NCBI RefSeq assembly: GCF_014224355.1
Contig: NZ_VNWP01000002.1
Location: 1-64,000 of the forward strand
Length of the DNA stretch: 64,000 bases
Source of the DNA: Synechococcus sp. BSA11S
GTDB lineage: Bacteria; Cyanobacteriota; Cyanobacteriia; PCC-6307; Cyanobiaceae
Reading direction: 5' to 3'
How positions within the stretch are numbered: the first letter of the stretch is position 1; the number at the start of each line of letters is the position of its first letter. The notes below the pieces were generated by a model. The model ran no database searches and was not told where the DNA came from. It saw only the letters and a list, made by a program, of their open reading frames with translations. Shown piece by piece: positions 1-7,388 of the stretch. A program made the translations under genes and the position numbers.

Positions 1-98
1 GCGCAGGCCCTGCTCGGGGGTTGCGCTGAAGCGCCGCCCATCCCAGGCGGGATCGGCGGTGAGGGCCTGGCGCAGGCTGAGCAGGAAAAGGCGGGTTT
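1..98 (-). pseudogene. Fragment of a probable MetX-like (homoserine O-acetyltransferase family) gene
   Basis: On the minus strand this stretch has one open frame of about 32 codons, including the short pieces ADPAWDG and PEQGLR. The spacing 'ADPxW-GG-x(4-6)-P-x-GL' resembles the region before the 'GLxxAR' segment of homoserine O-acetyltransferases (alpha/beta hydrolase fold, methionine biosynthesis). The frame runs off the window at base 1, and on its 5' side it enters a run of 16 G bases where coding sense is lost. It is therefore either a truncated gene or the damaged edge of an assembly. The family assignment rests on a short stretch and is tentative. Confidence 0.25.
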
Positions 99-204
99 GG
101 GGGGGGGGGGGGGGCGGGGCGCCGAGGGAGCAAAAACCCCCCCCCCCCCCCCGCCCCCGGGGCGGCCCGGGGGGGGGCCGCCCGGGCCCCCCCCCCCCCC
201 CCCC
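99..204. repeat. Extreme homopolymer block (poly-G and poly-C tracts)
   Basis: There are G runs at 99-114 (16 bases) and 169-177 (9 bases), and C runs at 137-152 (16 bases) and 187-204 (18 bases), with only short mixed sequence between them. The first G run could pair completely with the first C run (stem of 16, loop of 22), and the second pair could also fold. Nothing else in the window looks like this. A sequencing or assembly artefact at a contig join is the simplest reading. A true G-quadruplex or hairpin block is the alternative. Confidence 0.85.
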
Positions 205-234
205 GTCGGCATGCCCCTCTGCTGGCCTCCCCCT

Positions 235-1638
235 ATGAATCCCGATCCAGGGGGGGGAAAAAACCCCAAATGGAAACCGGCCCCCGCCGATGAAACCAGC
301 CCGATGGACGGACCCCTGGAGGAGCCCGAGGAAGGTGGCGAACCCCCGGAACCCGAAGAACCATCCGGCTTGCCTGACCCATCGGCTGGGGCACCCGACG
401 TCGGCGACCCGGACACTCCGGAGAGCGCAGAGCCTTTGCCGGCGGGAGAAGGCGGGGACACGCTGACGCTCCCGGAAGACCGTGACTGGAGGTGGTGGCT
501 GAAGTACTGGTGGCTTCTGCCTCTGATCCTGTTCCTGATGGGATTCATCGCCCTGCTCATGAAGATCCTGAAGGTGTTCGGCGACTTCGCGGGCCTGGTC
601 GAACTACTCCAGAAGTTCTGGAATGCCCTGCGTGACTTTCTGCGCGGTTCCACCGATACGCCGCCGGGCGGCGACGGGCCGGAAGACGTGACACCAGAAG
701 AGCCCGAAGGTAATGAAAACGATGAAGCCTGCGAGCTGGTCTCTCAACCGAGGATCATCCTTGGGGAAGATGGATGGGTCCTTCTGAATCCAGAGAACGA
801 TCAGGATTGGGGCCGCCTCGTACACGAGTTCAAGATTCGGGCTGACTTCGCGCAGCACTGCAAGTGCTGCGAATACCAGCAGGAGATCAAGGGCTACTTT
901 CGGGAACGCCAAAGCAATGGCGAATGGAAAGACCGCGAGCTTCTCCTTCCTAGGGGCAAGACCCTGAGCCCAACTCGTTTCGAGATCGATGGGAAACGGC
1001 AACCGGATTTCGAGTACGGAAGGCGCCGCCGGCAGGGCAACAGGGAAGAGGACAAGTACCTACCTGAGCGAGACGATGGGTGTGAGTACCAGGGGTACGA
1101 CCTTCCGGGATTGGGCTTGGAGGTGGGGGTTCAAGTTGACATCGATCTGACGTTCAGGGGGCGGGTCATCGATCGCTGCAGAGACCGCATCCTGTGGGAG
1201 TACACCTGGCGTTTGCAGACCAGGGGATACATCGAGCGGGAACCGCCGACGTCCCCTGGTGGTCGTGGGCTCCTCGTTTATCGAGAGGGTGAACTGCCCG
1301 GCAGCACGACCACTGGAACCCCTACTGGCGGAACTACGACCACACCTGGCGCCGGCAGCACGCCGACCGGAGGAACCACGGCTGGAGGTCCGACAGTAAC
1401 GAATGGGGGGTTGCCCGAGAACCTCCCCTGGAGGAGCTCAGTGAGCGACGACGATCCCTGTCAGGCCGTCAAGGTGCAGAGGATGGGCGGTCTCCTCATC
1501 TCATGCAGAGGTCGATGCATGACCGGAGGGCCTTGTCGCCTGGAGAAGCGCCCAGCGTGGAGTTCGCAGAACTGGCGCCTCGTTCCCGGCAGCCTGGAGG
1601 TCGCCACTCCGGGGTTCGAATACCGATGCCGGTGCTAG
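235..1638 (+). CDS. Membrane-anchored, proline- and cysteine-rich hypothetical protein
   Basis: The frame is open from base 97, but its first 46 codons only translate the homopolymer block, so I place the start at the ATG at 235 (ATG 211 is an alternative); this gives 467 residues. In order: an acidic, proline-rich cytosolic-type N-terminus of about 90 residues, a Trp-rich hydrophobic segment around residues 90-112 (WWLKYWWLLPLILFLMGF) that looks like one membrane span, an acidic linker, a mixed domain with paired cysteines (HCKCCEY, then CEY and RCR), a Gly/Thr-rich linker near bases 1300-1400, and a final Cys-rich segment (SCRGRC, GGPCR, YRCRC). No known domain is recognised. The cysteine spacing suggests disulfides in an extracytoplasmic domain, which is inference. 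There is no partner gene in sense orientation nearby. Confidence 0.6.
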   Translation: MNPDPGGGKNPKWKPAPADETSPMDGPLEEPEEGGEPPEPEEPSGLPDPSAGAPDVGDPDTPESAEPLPAGEGGDTLTLPEDRDWRWWLKYWWLLPLILFLMGFIALLMKILKVFGDFAGLVELLQKFWNALRDFLRGSTDTPPGGDGPEDVTPEEPEGNENDEACELVSQPRIILGEDGWVLLNPENDQDWGRLVHEFKIRADFAQHCKCCEYQQEIKGYFRERQSNGEWKDRELLLPRGKTLSPTRFEIDGKRQPDFEYGRRRRQGNREEDKYLPERDDGCEYQGYDLPGLGLEVGVQVDIDLTFRGRVIDRCRDRILWEYTWRLQTRGYIEREPPTSPGGRGLLVYREGELPGSTTTGTPTGGTTTTPGAGSTPTGGTTAGGPTVTNGGLPENLPWRSSVSDDDPCQAVKVQRMGGLLISCRGRCMTGGPCRLEKRPAWSSQNWRLVPGSLEVATPGFEYRCRC

Positions 1639-1709
1639 GTCTTTGTTGCACGAACCCAACACCCCGTAACCAGCCAACAAAATCCCCACCTGTCGGCAGG
1701 GCGTCAGAA

Positions 1710-2270
1710 TCAACGGCCTTTTCCTTCAGCGAACTGCGCTGATGACTGGCAGCTTGCTAGCTCTAAGGCGTTTCTTCGGAGGCGGTACCTGCGGATATAG
1801 GCGAGGGCAGGGGCGAAACCGAACAGGGCGGAGAGAGGCAGCGGCGCTGGAATTGGGACTACTCCCTGTACGACAGCCCATGTACGGTTAGAATTCGCAT
1901 TTAAACCTGGGACAAACTCAGCTATGTCTGCATAGTTGACTGTTTGTTGACCGCCACTTCCAAAGGTAGCATAAGCAAAGTATGGGGCGTTCGTTGGTGA
2001 GTTATTTGGGTTTGTACTGGTGGTGAAAAAAGGATCATTTCGGTTCGCGCCACTATTCCAAGCGTTAAAGGCTAAATCACCTGCAAGGTTGGCATTGCCC
2101 CAAAATGGCTGAACCTCCAAAAGGGGCTGAAGGTTCTTAAAGCTATCAGTTTGTGTAGTTAATTCGTAACTTACACCGCTAACAGTAACGACGAGAGCGC
2201 GAGAGGCTTCAGGCGTAACCAGTATTAATCCAAAAGCGGCCAGTGAAGGGGCTAAGATTTTTTTAATCAC
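1710..2270 (-). CDS. PEP-CTERM-type exported protein
   Basis: The protein has 186 residues from the GTG at 2270. A longer frame from ATG 2285 exists, but a perfect AAGGAG (2282-2277) lies 6 bases before the GTG and inside the longer version, which favours GTG. It has an N-terminal signal peptide (hydrophobic core around LAAFGLILV, then an EASRA-type cleavage region), a polar Asn/Ser/Thr-rich body typical of surface proteins, and near the C-terminus a PAPLPL segment, a hydrophobic stretch and the basic cluster RRYRLRR. That is the cyanobacterial PEP-CTERM sorting signal, processed by exosortase. About 20 unusual residues follow the basic cluster. The gene is visibly richer in A+T than its neighbours, which suggests transfer. 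No exosortase gene is in the window. Confidence 0.75.
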   Translation of the reverse strand: MIKKILAPSLAAFGLILVTPEASRALVVTVSGVSYELTTQTDSFKNLQPLLEVQPFWGNANLAGDLAFNAWNSGANRNDPFFTTSTNPNNSPTNAPYFAYATFGSGGQQTVNYADIAEFVPGLNANSNRTWAVVQGVVPIPAPLPLSALFGFAPALAYIRRYRLRRNALELASCQSSAQFAEGKGR

Positions 2271-2296
2271 TGAATTCTCCTTCATTAAAGCAGATG

Positions 2297-2302
2297 ATTA
2301 TA
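2297..2302 (-). promoter_or_regulatory. Consensus -10 box (TATAAT) for the PEP-CTERM gene
   Basis: TATAAT on the minus strand lies 27 bases upstream of the GTG start at 2270. No convincing -35 box sits 16-18 bases further upstream. Confidence 0.5.
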
Positions 2303-2303
2303 C

Positions 2304-2672
2304 ACTCCTGCAGACCAGGATCGAGTCTTGACTGTCACATACGAGTCTTGTTTGTACCCAGTTGTGCCTGGTTGCGGTCACGTCTAGCACCTAGGTGCCG
2401 AACGTCCCGAAGGGTCATGTGACTCAGATCCCTGGCGCCTACCCCTTCTTGATCCGGCGTAGTGACCTGCCGGTTCACCGTGGCGACTCGTGATCAGATT
2501 CTCAGACTGTTTCCGACAGGGGGCCTTGCCAGCTGCTTGATCACGCCAGCGAACATGCAGAGTCAGTTGTCTGTGAAGAGTTCGGATAGCCCCTTGACTA
2601 AGGAATCAAGAGTCACCCTGCCAGTCGCCGTCAGGCGTGTTAGCGCTCTATGCACAGCAGGCTCCTAGCAAA
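2304..2672. other. Gene-poor stretch with short repeats
   Basis: About 370 bases without a convincing gene. An open frame at 2462-2668 on the plus strand has no protein-like features and I reject it. Visible structure: the 8-base direct repeat GAGTCTTG at 2323 and 2343, and a perfect 12-base palindrome GCACCTAGGTGC at 2387-2398. GTCAC/GTGAC arms lie outside the palindrome. Confidence 0.5.
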
Positions 2673-2699
2673 AGCCCCCACCCGTAACGGGCAGGGGCT
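2673..2699 (-). terminator. Rho-independent terminator after the 82-aa gene
   Basis: Hairpin AGCCCC-tg-CCCG / CGGG-tg-GGGGCT around a TTA loop. On the minus strand it is followed by TTTT, so it ends transcription coming from the gene at 2718-2966. Confidence 0.75.
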
Positions 2700-2717
2700 C
2701 AGCAGCAACACCGCCGC

Positions 2718-2966
2718 CTACCTCATTTTCAACTGCTCAACAATGTTGAGAAGGTAAACCTCCAGCACTTCAGGGATTTTGTCGATTGCAGTCAACACAT
2801 ACTGCGGTGTACCAGTTTCAAATGCAATCGCCTTGAGGTGAGTGACAGCAGCTTCTGCTGCTGCAGCAGTGCGTTCGTGGGCAGCGGCGCTGCGTTCCAG
2901 GGCTACGACCTGTCGCTCCTCAAGGGATGCAGATTCGATGACGCTGGAGTAGTTGGATGATTGCAT
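2718..2966 (-). CDS. Small coiled-coil hypothetical protein
   Basis: 82 residues from ATG 2966. Residues 15-50 are rich in Ala and Glu with heptad character (ERSAAAHERTAAAAEAAV), and a second amphipathic helix near the end contains VLEVYLLNIVEQL. There is no signal peptide or membrane span and no known domain. A good terminator follows immediately at 2673-2699, which supports the gene being real. No clear ribosome-binding site is seen. An overlapping frame upstream (2903-3244) is listed separately. Confidence 0.55.
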   Translation of the reverse strand: MQSSNYSSVIESASLEERQVVALERSAAAHERTAAAAEAAVTHLKAIAFETGTPQYVLTAIDKIPEVLEVYLLNIVEQLKMR

Positions 2967-3193
2967 GGTTCGTTGTTTTTGATGGTTGAAAGTCTATCAG
3001 TACGGGTTATGTTTTCAAGCATGTCCAGGGCATCTTTCAGTCCCATCAGTTCGCTACTCAGGTCGCCGCCTTGGCAGTAGTGCTTCAGCGCAGCGGTGGG
3101 GTTGAGCCTGAAGGCGGCATCACGCTGGCTGATGTGATGCGGGTGATGGGCAAAGACGCGAGTGCCGATGAAATCGAGCTGGTCATCAAGCAT
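2903..3193 (-). CDS. Doubtful hypothetical protein overlapping the 82-aa gene
   Basis: An open minus-strand frame with a possible start at ATG 3193. It has GC-rich third codon positions and a plausible segment (GLKDALDMLEN), but its last 64 bases overlap the 82-aa gene in another frame. The opposite strand is also open (about 3071-3256, with ADEIELVIKH). I cannot decide between the strands. The stretch may be a remnant. Confidence 0.25.
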   Translation of the reverse strand: MLDDQLDFIGTRVFAHHPHHISQRDAAFRLNPTAALKHYCQGGDLSSELMGLKDALDMLENITRTDRLSTIKNNEPCNHPTTPASSNLHPLRSDRS

Positions 3194-3250
3194 TCGCGGG
3201 CTCCGTTTGGGGTGGGGTTGAGTCTGGAGCAAAAGGCGGACCACGGCTGC

Positions 3251-3686
3251 TCATGACAGCATCGCCACCACCAAAAGCAGCAGCAGCAGGAACAGGAGGA
3301 GCAGTGCCGCCGCAGCGGGCAGCAGGGGCGCCGGCAGGGTGCTTGGAGCCGATGGTGCAGGGCGATGCCTCACAGGGGCAGGGCGGCGGCGCTGGCGGGA
3401 GATTTCGCGGTGAGCGGCACGCCTGATGCGCCAGGCGTAGCTGCTGCCGAGGCTTCCACGTCTCATGCCGCCGCCGCCTGCCCTTCCAGGGCGGCGGTGT
3501 GCTCACATGTTCGCATTGGAGAGCAGGCAGTTTGAGTTCTCCCCAGCGGCAACGCCAGCGGCTGGAGAGCAGTCGCCAGCCCCGCTGCCGCAGCAGACGC
3601 CAGGCCCGTTGCTCCGCCCAGGCCCCGGGGAGGGCGCTGCGGCTTCTGGTGCGTTGCGTATTGCTCAGGGCCATGGGGAGCGTCAC
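3251..3686 (-). pseudogene. Decayed YraN/UPF0102-family gene
   Basis: The minus frame starting near 3671 opens with the family's N-terminal core: [12 protein letters not shown], then GWRLL, then WRCRWGEL. This matches the 'GExxAxxxLxxxGyxIlxxnwRxxxGEIDLI' pattern of YraN (predicted nuclease-fold, often near DNA-processing genes). After WGEL the expected acidic residue and VEVKxR segment are missing. The frame continues as Pro/Arg-rich sequence, while another frame ends in a hydrophobic run (3251-3466). Normal YraN has about 120 residues with a conserved second half, so this copy looks frameshifted and degenerate. Confidence 0.5.
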
Positions 3687-3725
3687 CCGGTTTTCCTAGG
3701 GTTCCCTTGCTGTCCCTTCCCTGCC

Positions 3726-4235
3726 ATGGCTGCCCCGCTGCGTTCGCTGGTCTCAGGCCTGCTGGCCTGGATGGGCGGGGGGCTTCTGGCGATCCTGCTG
3801 CTGCTGCAGCCGGCGGCTCCGGCCATGGCGGCGATGGACTACGCCAAGCAGGTGCTGATCGGCGCTGATTTCCACGACGGCGACCTGCGCGGGGTCACCT
3901 TCAACCTCACCAATCTGCGCGACGCCAACCTCTCAGGGGCGGACATGCGCAACGCCAGCCTGTTCGGCGCCAAACTCCAGGACGCCGACATGCACGGCGT
4001 AGATCTGCGGGAGGCCACCCTGGATTCGGCGGTGCTGGAGGGCACCGACCTGCGCGATGCCGTGCTGGAAGATGCCTTCGCGTTCAACACCAAGTTCGTC
4101 AACGTGGCCATCGAGGGGGCCGATTTCACCAACGTGCCCCTGCGCTCCGATGTGCTCACATCCCTGTGTGCCATCGCCAGCGGCACCAATCCCGTCACGG
4201 GCCGCGACACCCGCGACACCCTCAGCTGTCCCTGA
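3726..4235 (+). CDS. Pentapeptide-repeat protein, probable thylakoid-lumen protein
   Basis: 169 residues from ATG 3726. The frame is open further upstream (to 3465), but the ATG is followed at once by a signal peptide: basic start, hydrophobic run [10 protein letters not shown], and an AMA-A cleavage site near residue 38. The mature part has about 15 A(D/N)Lxx-type pentapeptides ([33 protein letters not shown]), which fold as a right-handed quadrilateral beta-helix. The tail carries two cysteines (LCAIASG, LSCP), as in the lumenal pentapeptide proteins of cyanobacteria and chloroplasts, whose role is unknown. The next gene begins 19 bases after the stop. Confidence 0.85.
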   Translation: MAAPLRSLVSGLLAWMGGGLLAILLLLQPAAPAMAAMDYAKQVLIGADFHDGDLRGVTFNLTNLRDANLSGADMRNASLFGAKLQDADMHGVDLREATLDSAVLEGTDLRDAVLEDAFAFNTKFVNVAIEGADFTNVPLRSDVLTSLCAIASGTNPVTGRDTRDTLSCP

Positions 4236-4254
4236 CCCCGTTGTTCAAGCTGCC

Positions 4255-4689
4255 ATGAGCTTCGACGCCCACAGCCTCGAGCGCCTGCGCGAGCTCGGTC
4301 GCCAGCTGCCCCAGCCCCTGCCGGCACCGGAACCGACGCCATCCGCCGGCGCCAAGCCCAGGGCCAGCGAAAAACGCCACACGGTGGAGCTGGAGCGCGA
4401 CCCGGAGCAGCTCTTCAGAGAGCTGATGAAAGTCAGCCCCGACGGCACCGTTCCGCCCCACCTGATGGACCGTCTGCGCAGCCTCGAGGAGAGCCGGTTG
4501 GCGCAGCAGGCCAGGGAGCGGCGCGCTCCTTCTTCTGGGCAGTCCGCTGCCCCAGCCGCCGAGGCCACCCGCCGCCCGGGGCCTGGACGCAGCACCACTC
4601 CGCGGGCCGATCCCCGGCTGGCGGCGGAGCACCCCGACCTCTACACCGCCTTCCACTCCCTGCTGCTCGAGGACGAGGAAGACGATTGA
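4255..4689 (+). CDS. Conserved hypothetical protein, acidic and disordered
   Basis: 144 residues from ATG 4255. It is hydrophilic and Pro/Arg/Glu-rich, with one better ordered part around residues 40-80 (ERDPEQLFRELMKV, PPHLMDRLR) and an acidic end (LLLEDEEDD). It has no signal peptide or membrane segment and no named domain that I recognise. It follows the pentapeptide gene by 19 bases and precedes the ABC operon by 63, so co-transcription is possible. Function unknown. Confidence 0.65.
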   Translation: MSFDAHSLERLRELGRQLPQPLPAPEPTPSAGAKPRASEKRHTVELERDPEQLFRELMKVSPDGTVPPHLMDRLRSLEESRLAQQARERRAPSSGQSAAPAAEATRRPGPGRSTTPRADPRLAAEHPDLYTAFHSLLLEDEEDD

Positions 4690-4752
4690 GGGGCCGCGGA
4701 GGATCTCCCATCGCTTCAGCCCAGGGCGCTTCGGCTCAGGGGGTGGGCTGAG

Positions 4753-5736
4753 ATGTCGATCATCCATGCCCGTGGGCTTGGCAAGAGCTTCCGGGTGGCC
4801 GACAAGCAACCGGGCCTGGGCGGCACCCTGCGCCATTTCGTGGCCCGGCGCCACAAGGACATTCCAGCCGTGCGGGACGTCAGCTTCAGCATCGAGCCCG
4901 GTGAGGTGGTGGGCTTCCTGGGGGCCAACGGCGCCGGAAAGACCACCACGCTCAAGATGCTCACCGGGCTGATCGAGCCCAGTGCCGGAGCGGTGGCGGT
5001 GGCCGGCTTCATGCCCTTTCGCCGCCAGGCGGCCTTCCTGCGCACGATCACGCTGGTGATGGGGCAGAAGCAGCAGTTGATCTGGGATCTGCCTCCGCTG
5101 GATTCCCTGCGGGTCAATGCGGCGGTCTATGGCATCGGCGAAGCCGAGGCGCGCCGGCGCATCCATGAACTGGCCGAGATGCTGGAGCTGGGAGAGGAGC
5201 TGCGCCGGCCCGTGCGCAAGCTCTCCCTCGGCCAGCGCATGAAGGCCGAGTTGCTGGCGGCTCTGCTGCATCGCCCCGCCGTTCTCTTCCTCGATGAACC
5301 CACCCTCGGGCTGGATGTGAATGCCCAGGCACGAGTGCGTGAGTTCCTCGCTGACTACAACCGCCGCACGGGTGCCACCGTGCTGCTCACCAGCCACTAC
5401 ATGGGCGACATCACCGCCCTCTGCCAGCGGGTGCTGCTGATCCACCGGGGCCGACTCTTCTACGACGGCAGCCTGCAGGAGCTGACCCAGCGGCTCGCCC
5501 CCTACCGGGAGGTCTGCTGCGATCTGGGGGAGGTCTATCCACCTCAGGCTTTCGCTGGTTTCGGCGAAATCGAATCCCTGGCGGGTCACCGGGTGCGGCT
5601 GCTGGTGTCCAGGGATCAGCTCACGGCCACCATCTCCCGGCTGCTGTCCACCTTTCCCGTGCTCGATCTGGAGGTGAACGATCCACCGGTGGAGGAGATC
5701 ATCGGCCGCCTGTTCCGCGAGGGGGCGGTGGGATGA
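4753..5736 (+). CDS. ABC transporter ATP-binding protein (ABC-2 exporter type)
   Basis: 327 residues. It carries the full ATPase set: Walker A GANGAGKT near residues 58-65, signature LSLGQ near 157, Walker B VLFLDEP near 178, D-loop GLD, and the switch histidine in LTSHYMGD. The N-terminal extension before Walker A (about 25 residues longer than usual) and the C-terminal domain are typical of ATPases that pair with the DUF990-like ABC-2 permeases encoded next. It overlaps the following permease by 4 bases (ATGA). It energises export of an unknown substrate across the inner membrane. Confidence 0.9.
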   Translation: MSIIHARGLGKSFRVADKQPGLGGTLRHFVARRHKDIPAVRDVSFSIEPGEVVGFLGANGAGKTTTLKMLTGLIEPSAGAVAVAGFMPFRRQAAFLRTITLVMGQKQQLIWDLPPLDSLRVNAAVYGIGEAEARRRIHELAEMLELGEELRRPVRKLSLGQRMKAELLAALLHRPAVLFLDEPTLGLDVNAQARVREFLADYNRRTGATVLLTSHYMGDITALCQRVLLIHRGRLFYDGSLQELTQRLAPYREVCCDLGEVYPPQAFAGFGEIESLAGHRVRLLVSRDQLTATISRLLSTFPVLDLEVNDPPVEEIIGRLFREGAVG

Positions 5737-6521
5737 AACGGACCCTGCGCCTGGCGCGGGTGCTGCTCTCGGTGCAGTACGCCTACATGCTCGAGTACCG
5801 CGCCGAGATTGCCCTCTGGGCCCTCTCCGGGCTGTTGCCCCTGATCATGCTGGCCCTCTGGAGCGGTGCGGGGGCAGCCGGGGAACTCAGCCTCAGCCCG
5901 GCGGCCCTGAACCGTTACTTCCTGGCGGCCTTCGTGGTGCGTCAGTTCACCGTGGTGTGGGTGATCCATGTCTTCGAGGAAGATGCCCTGCAGGGACGCC
6001 TGTCCCCTTACCTGCTGCAACCGCTGCACCCCTTCTGGCGCTACCTGGCCGCCCACATCGCTGAGCAGGCCACCCGGGTGCCCTTCGTGCTGGCGATCGT
6101 GCTGGTGGTCTGGCTGCTGGGCGCAGGCACCAGTGGCTGGCCTCCTCCCTCCAGCTTGCTGCTGGGCCTGCTGGTGACCCAGCTGGCCTTTCTGCTGCGC
6201 TTCCTGCTGCAGTCGGTGATCACCATGGCCTGCTTCTGGAGCGAGCGGGCGGCGGCCCTGGATCGGCTGCTGTTGATTCCCTACCTGTTCCTCTCCGGAC
6301 TGGTGGCCCCCCTGGAGGCTTTCCCCCCCGGTCTGCGCCGCCTGGCGGGGGCCACCCCATTCCCTTCGATGGTGTCGTTCCCGGCGCGGCTGCTCTCCGG
6401 TGGCGAGGTGGATCTGCTGGGGGGCCTGGCGACCATGGCCGCCTGGATGGGCCTTCTGCTGCCCCTCTACCTGCTGCTCTGGCGAGCCGGATTGCGGCGC
6501 TATGCGGCCATGGGGGCCTGA
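5733..6521 (+). CDS. ABC-2 family transporter permease (first subunit)
   Basis: 262 residues with about six hydrophobic segments. Near the N-terminus it has the 'YRAE...LW' entry (YRAEIALWALSGLLPL) seen in DUF990/ABC2_membrane_6 proteins. ATG overlaps the ATPase stop, and its own stop shares one base with the start of the second permease, so the three genes form one translationally coupled operon. Likely forms a heterodimeric membrane pore with the next product. Substrate unknown. Confidence 0.85.
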   Translation: MKRTLRLARVLLSVQYAYMLEYRAEIALWALSGLLPLIMLALWSGAGAAGELSLSPAALNRYFLAAFVVRQFTVVWVIHVFEEDALQGRLSPYLLQPLHPFWRYLAAHIAEQATRVPFVLAIVLVVWLLGAGTSGWPPPSSLLLGLLVTQLAFLLRFLLQSVITMACFWSERAAALDRLLLIPYLFLSGLVAPLEAFPPGLRRLAGATPFPSMVSFPARLLSGGEVDLLGGLATMAAWMGLLLPLYLLLWRAGLRRYAAMGA

Positions 6522-7309
6522 TGGCCCGCTACCTGCGCACTCTGCGGGCGTTCTGGACGTCGGCACTGGCAGCGGAACTGGAGTATCCGGCCAACGCGCT
6601 GATCGAACTGCTCTCCGTGCTGGGCAACCTGGCGGGAAGCCTGGTGCTGCTCGCGCTCTTCTACGGCCGCGGCCATGGCCTCGGCGGATGGAGCTGGAAC
6701 GAGGCCCTGGTGGTGCTCGGGATGTACACGCTGCTGGATGGCGTCACCAGCACCCTGCTGCAGCCCAACCTTGGGGAGATCGTGAACCATGTGCGCACCG
6801 GCAGCCTCGATTTCGTGCTGCTCAAGCCGATCGACAGTCAGTTCTGGCTGTCGGCCCGCACGTTTTCCCCCTGGGGCCTGCCGGGGCTGTTGGCGGGGGT
6901 GGTGCTGATCGTGGTGGCGGCTGGTCGGGCAGGCGCTGCCCCGGCGCCCATCACCGTGCTGGGGACTGCCGGGCTGTTGCTGTGCAGCGCCCTGATCCTC
7001 TACAGCCTCTGGTTCGTGCTGGCGGCCACCAGCATCTGGTTCGTGAAAGTGTGGAATGCCACTGAGGTGCTGCGCAGCACCCTGGTGGCGGGCCGCTTCC
7101 CCGTCAGCGCCTACCCCCCCCTGCTGCGCACCCTGTTCACCCTGGTGCTGCCGGTGGCGTTCCTCACCACCGTGCCGGCGGAAGCCATCCTCGGCCGGGC
7201 CACCCTCCCCTGGGTGCTGGCCAGCCTGGGGATGGCGACCCTCTCCCTGGGCCTCAGCCGTGGGTTGTGGCGCCATGCCCTGCGCTACTACACCTCGGCG
7301 TCCAGTTGA
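6521..7309 (+). CDS. ABC-2 family transporter permease (second subunit)
   Basis: 262 residues, the same length as the preceding permease and related in layout: an amphipathic N-terminal helix (LRTLRAFWTSALAAELEYPAN) followed by six predicted membrane segments. The motif NPxxF-like 'GSLDFVLLKPIDSQF' in the middle is shared with DUF990-type permeases. It is the last gene of the three-gene exporter operon. The next gene begins about 80 bases downstream. Confidence 0.85.
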   Translation: MARYLRTLRAFWTSALAAELEYPANALIELLSVLGNLAGSLVLLALFYGRGHGLGGWSWNEALVVLGMYTLLDGVTSTLLQPNLGEIVNHVRTGSLDFVLLKPIDSQFWLSARTFSPWGLPGLLAGVVLIVVAAGRAGAAPAPITVLGTAGLLLCSALILYSLWFVLAATSIWFVKVWNATEVLRSTLVAGRFPVSAYPPLLRTLFTLVLPVAFLTTVPAEAILGRATLPWVLASLGMATLSLGLSRGLWRHALRYYTSASS

Positions 7310-7388
7310 CAGCGATGGCGACGCCGCAAGCGTCAAGCTGAGGCATGGCCGTGCTGCGGCCTGCCCCTGGCTTCGGACGTCGACACAC

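Noticed and set aside
1530-1640. GGTTCGAAT motif suggesting a tRNA T-arm near 1613
   Set aside because: No acceptor, D-arm or anticodon stem can be formed around it. It lies in the coding end of the 467-aa protein.
2462-2668. Plus-strand 68-aa open frame
   Set aside because: No protein-like features, no start signal, and it faces the terminator of the neighbouring gene.
3839-4342. Minus-strand 167-aa frame over the pentapeptide gene
   Set aside because: It is the mirror of the repeat-containing gene, and its own sequence shows only Ser/Arg-rich shadow repeats.
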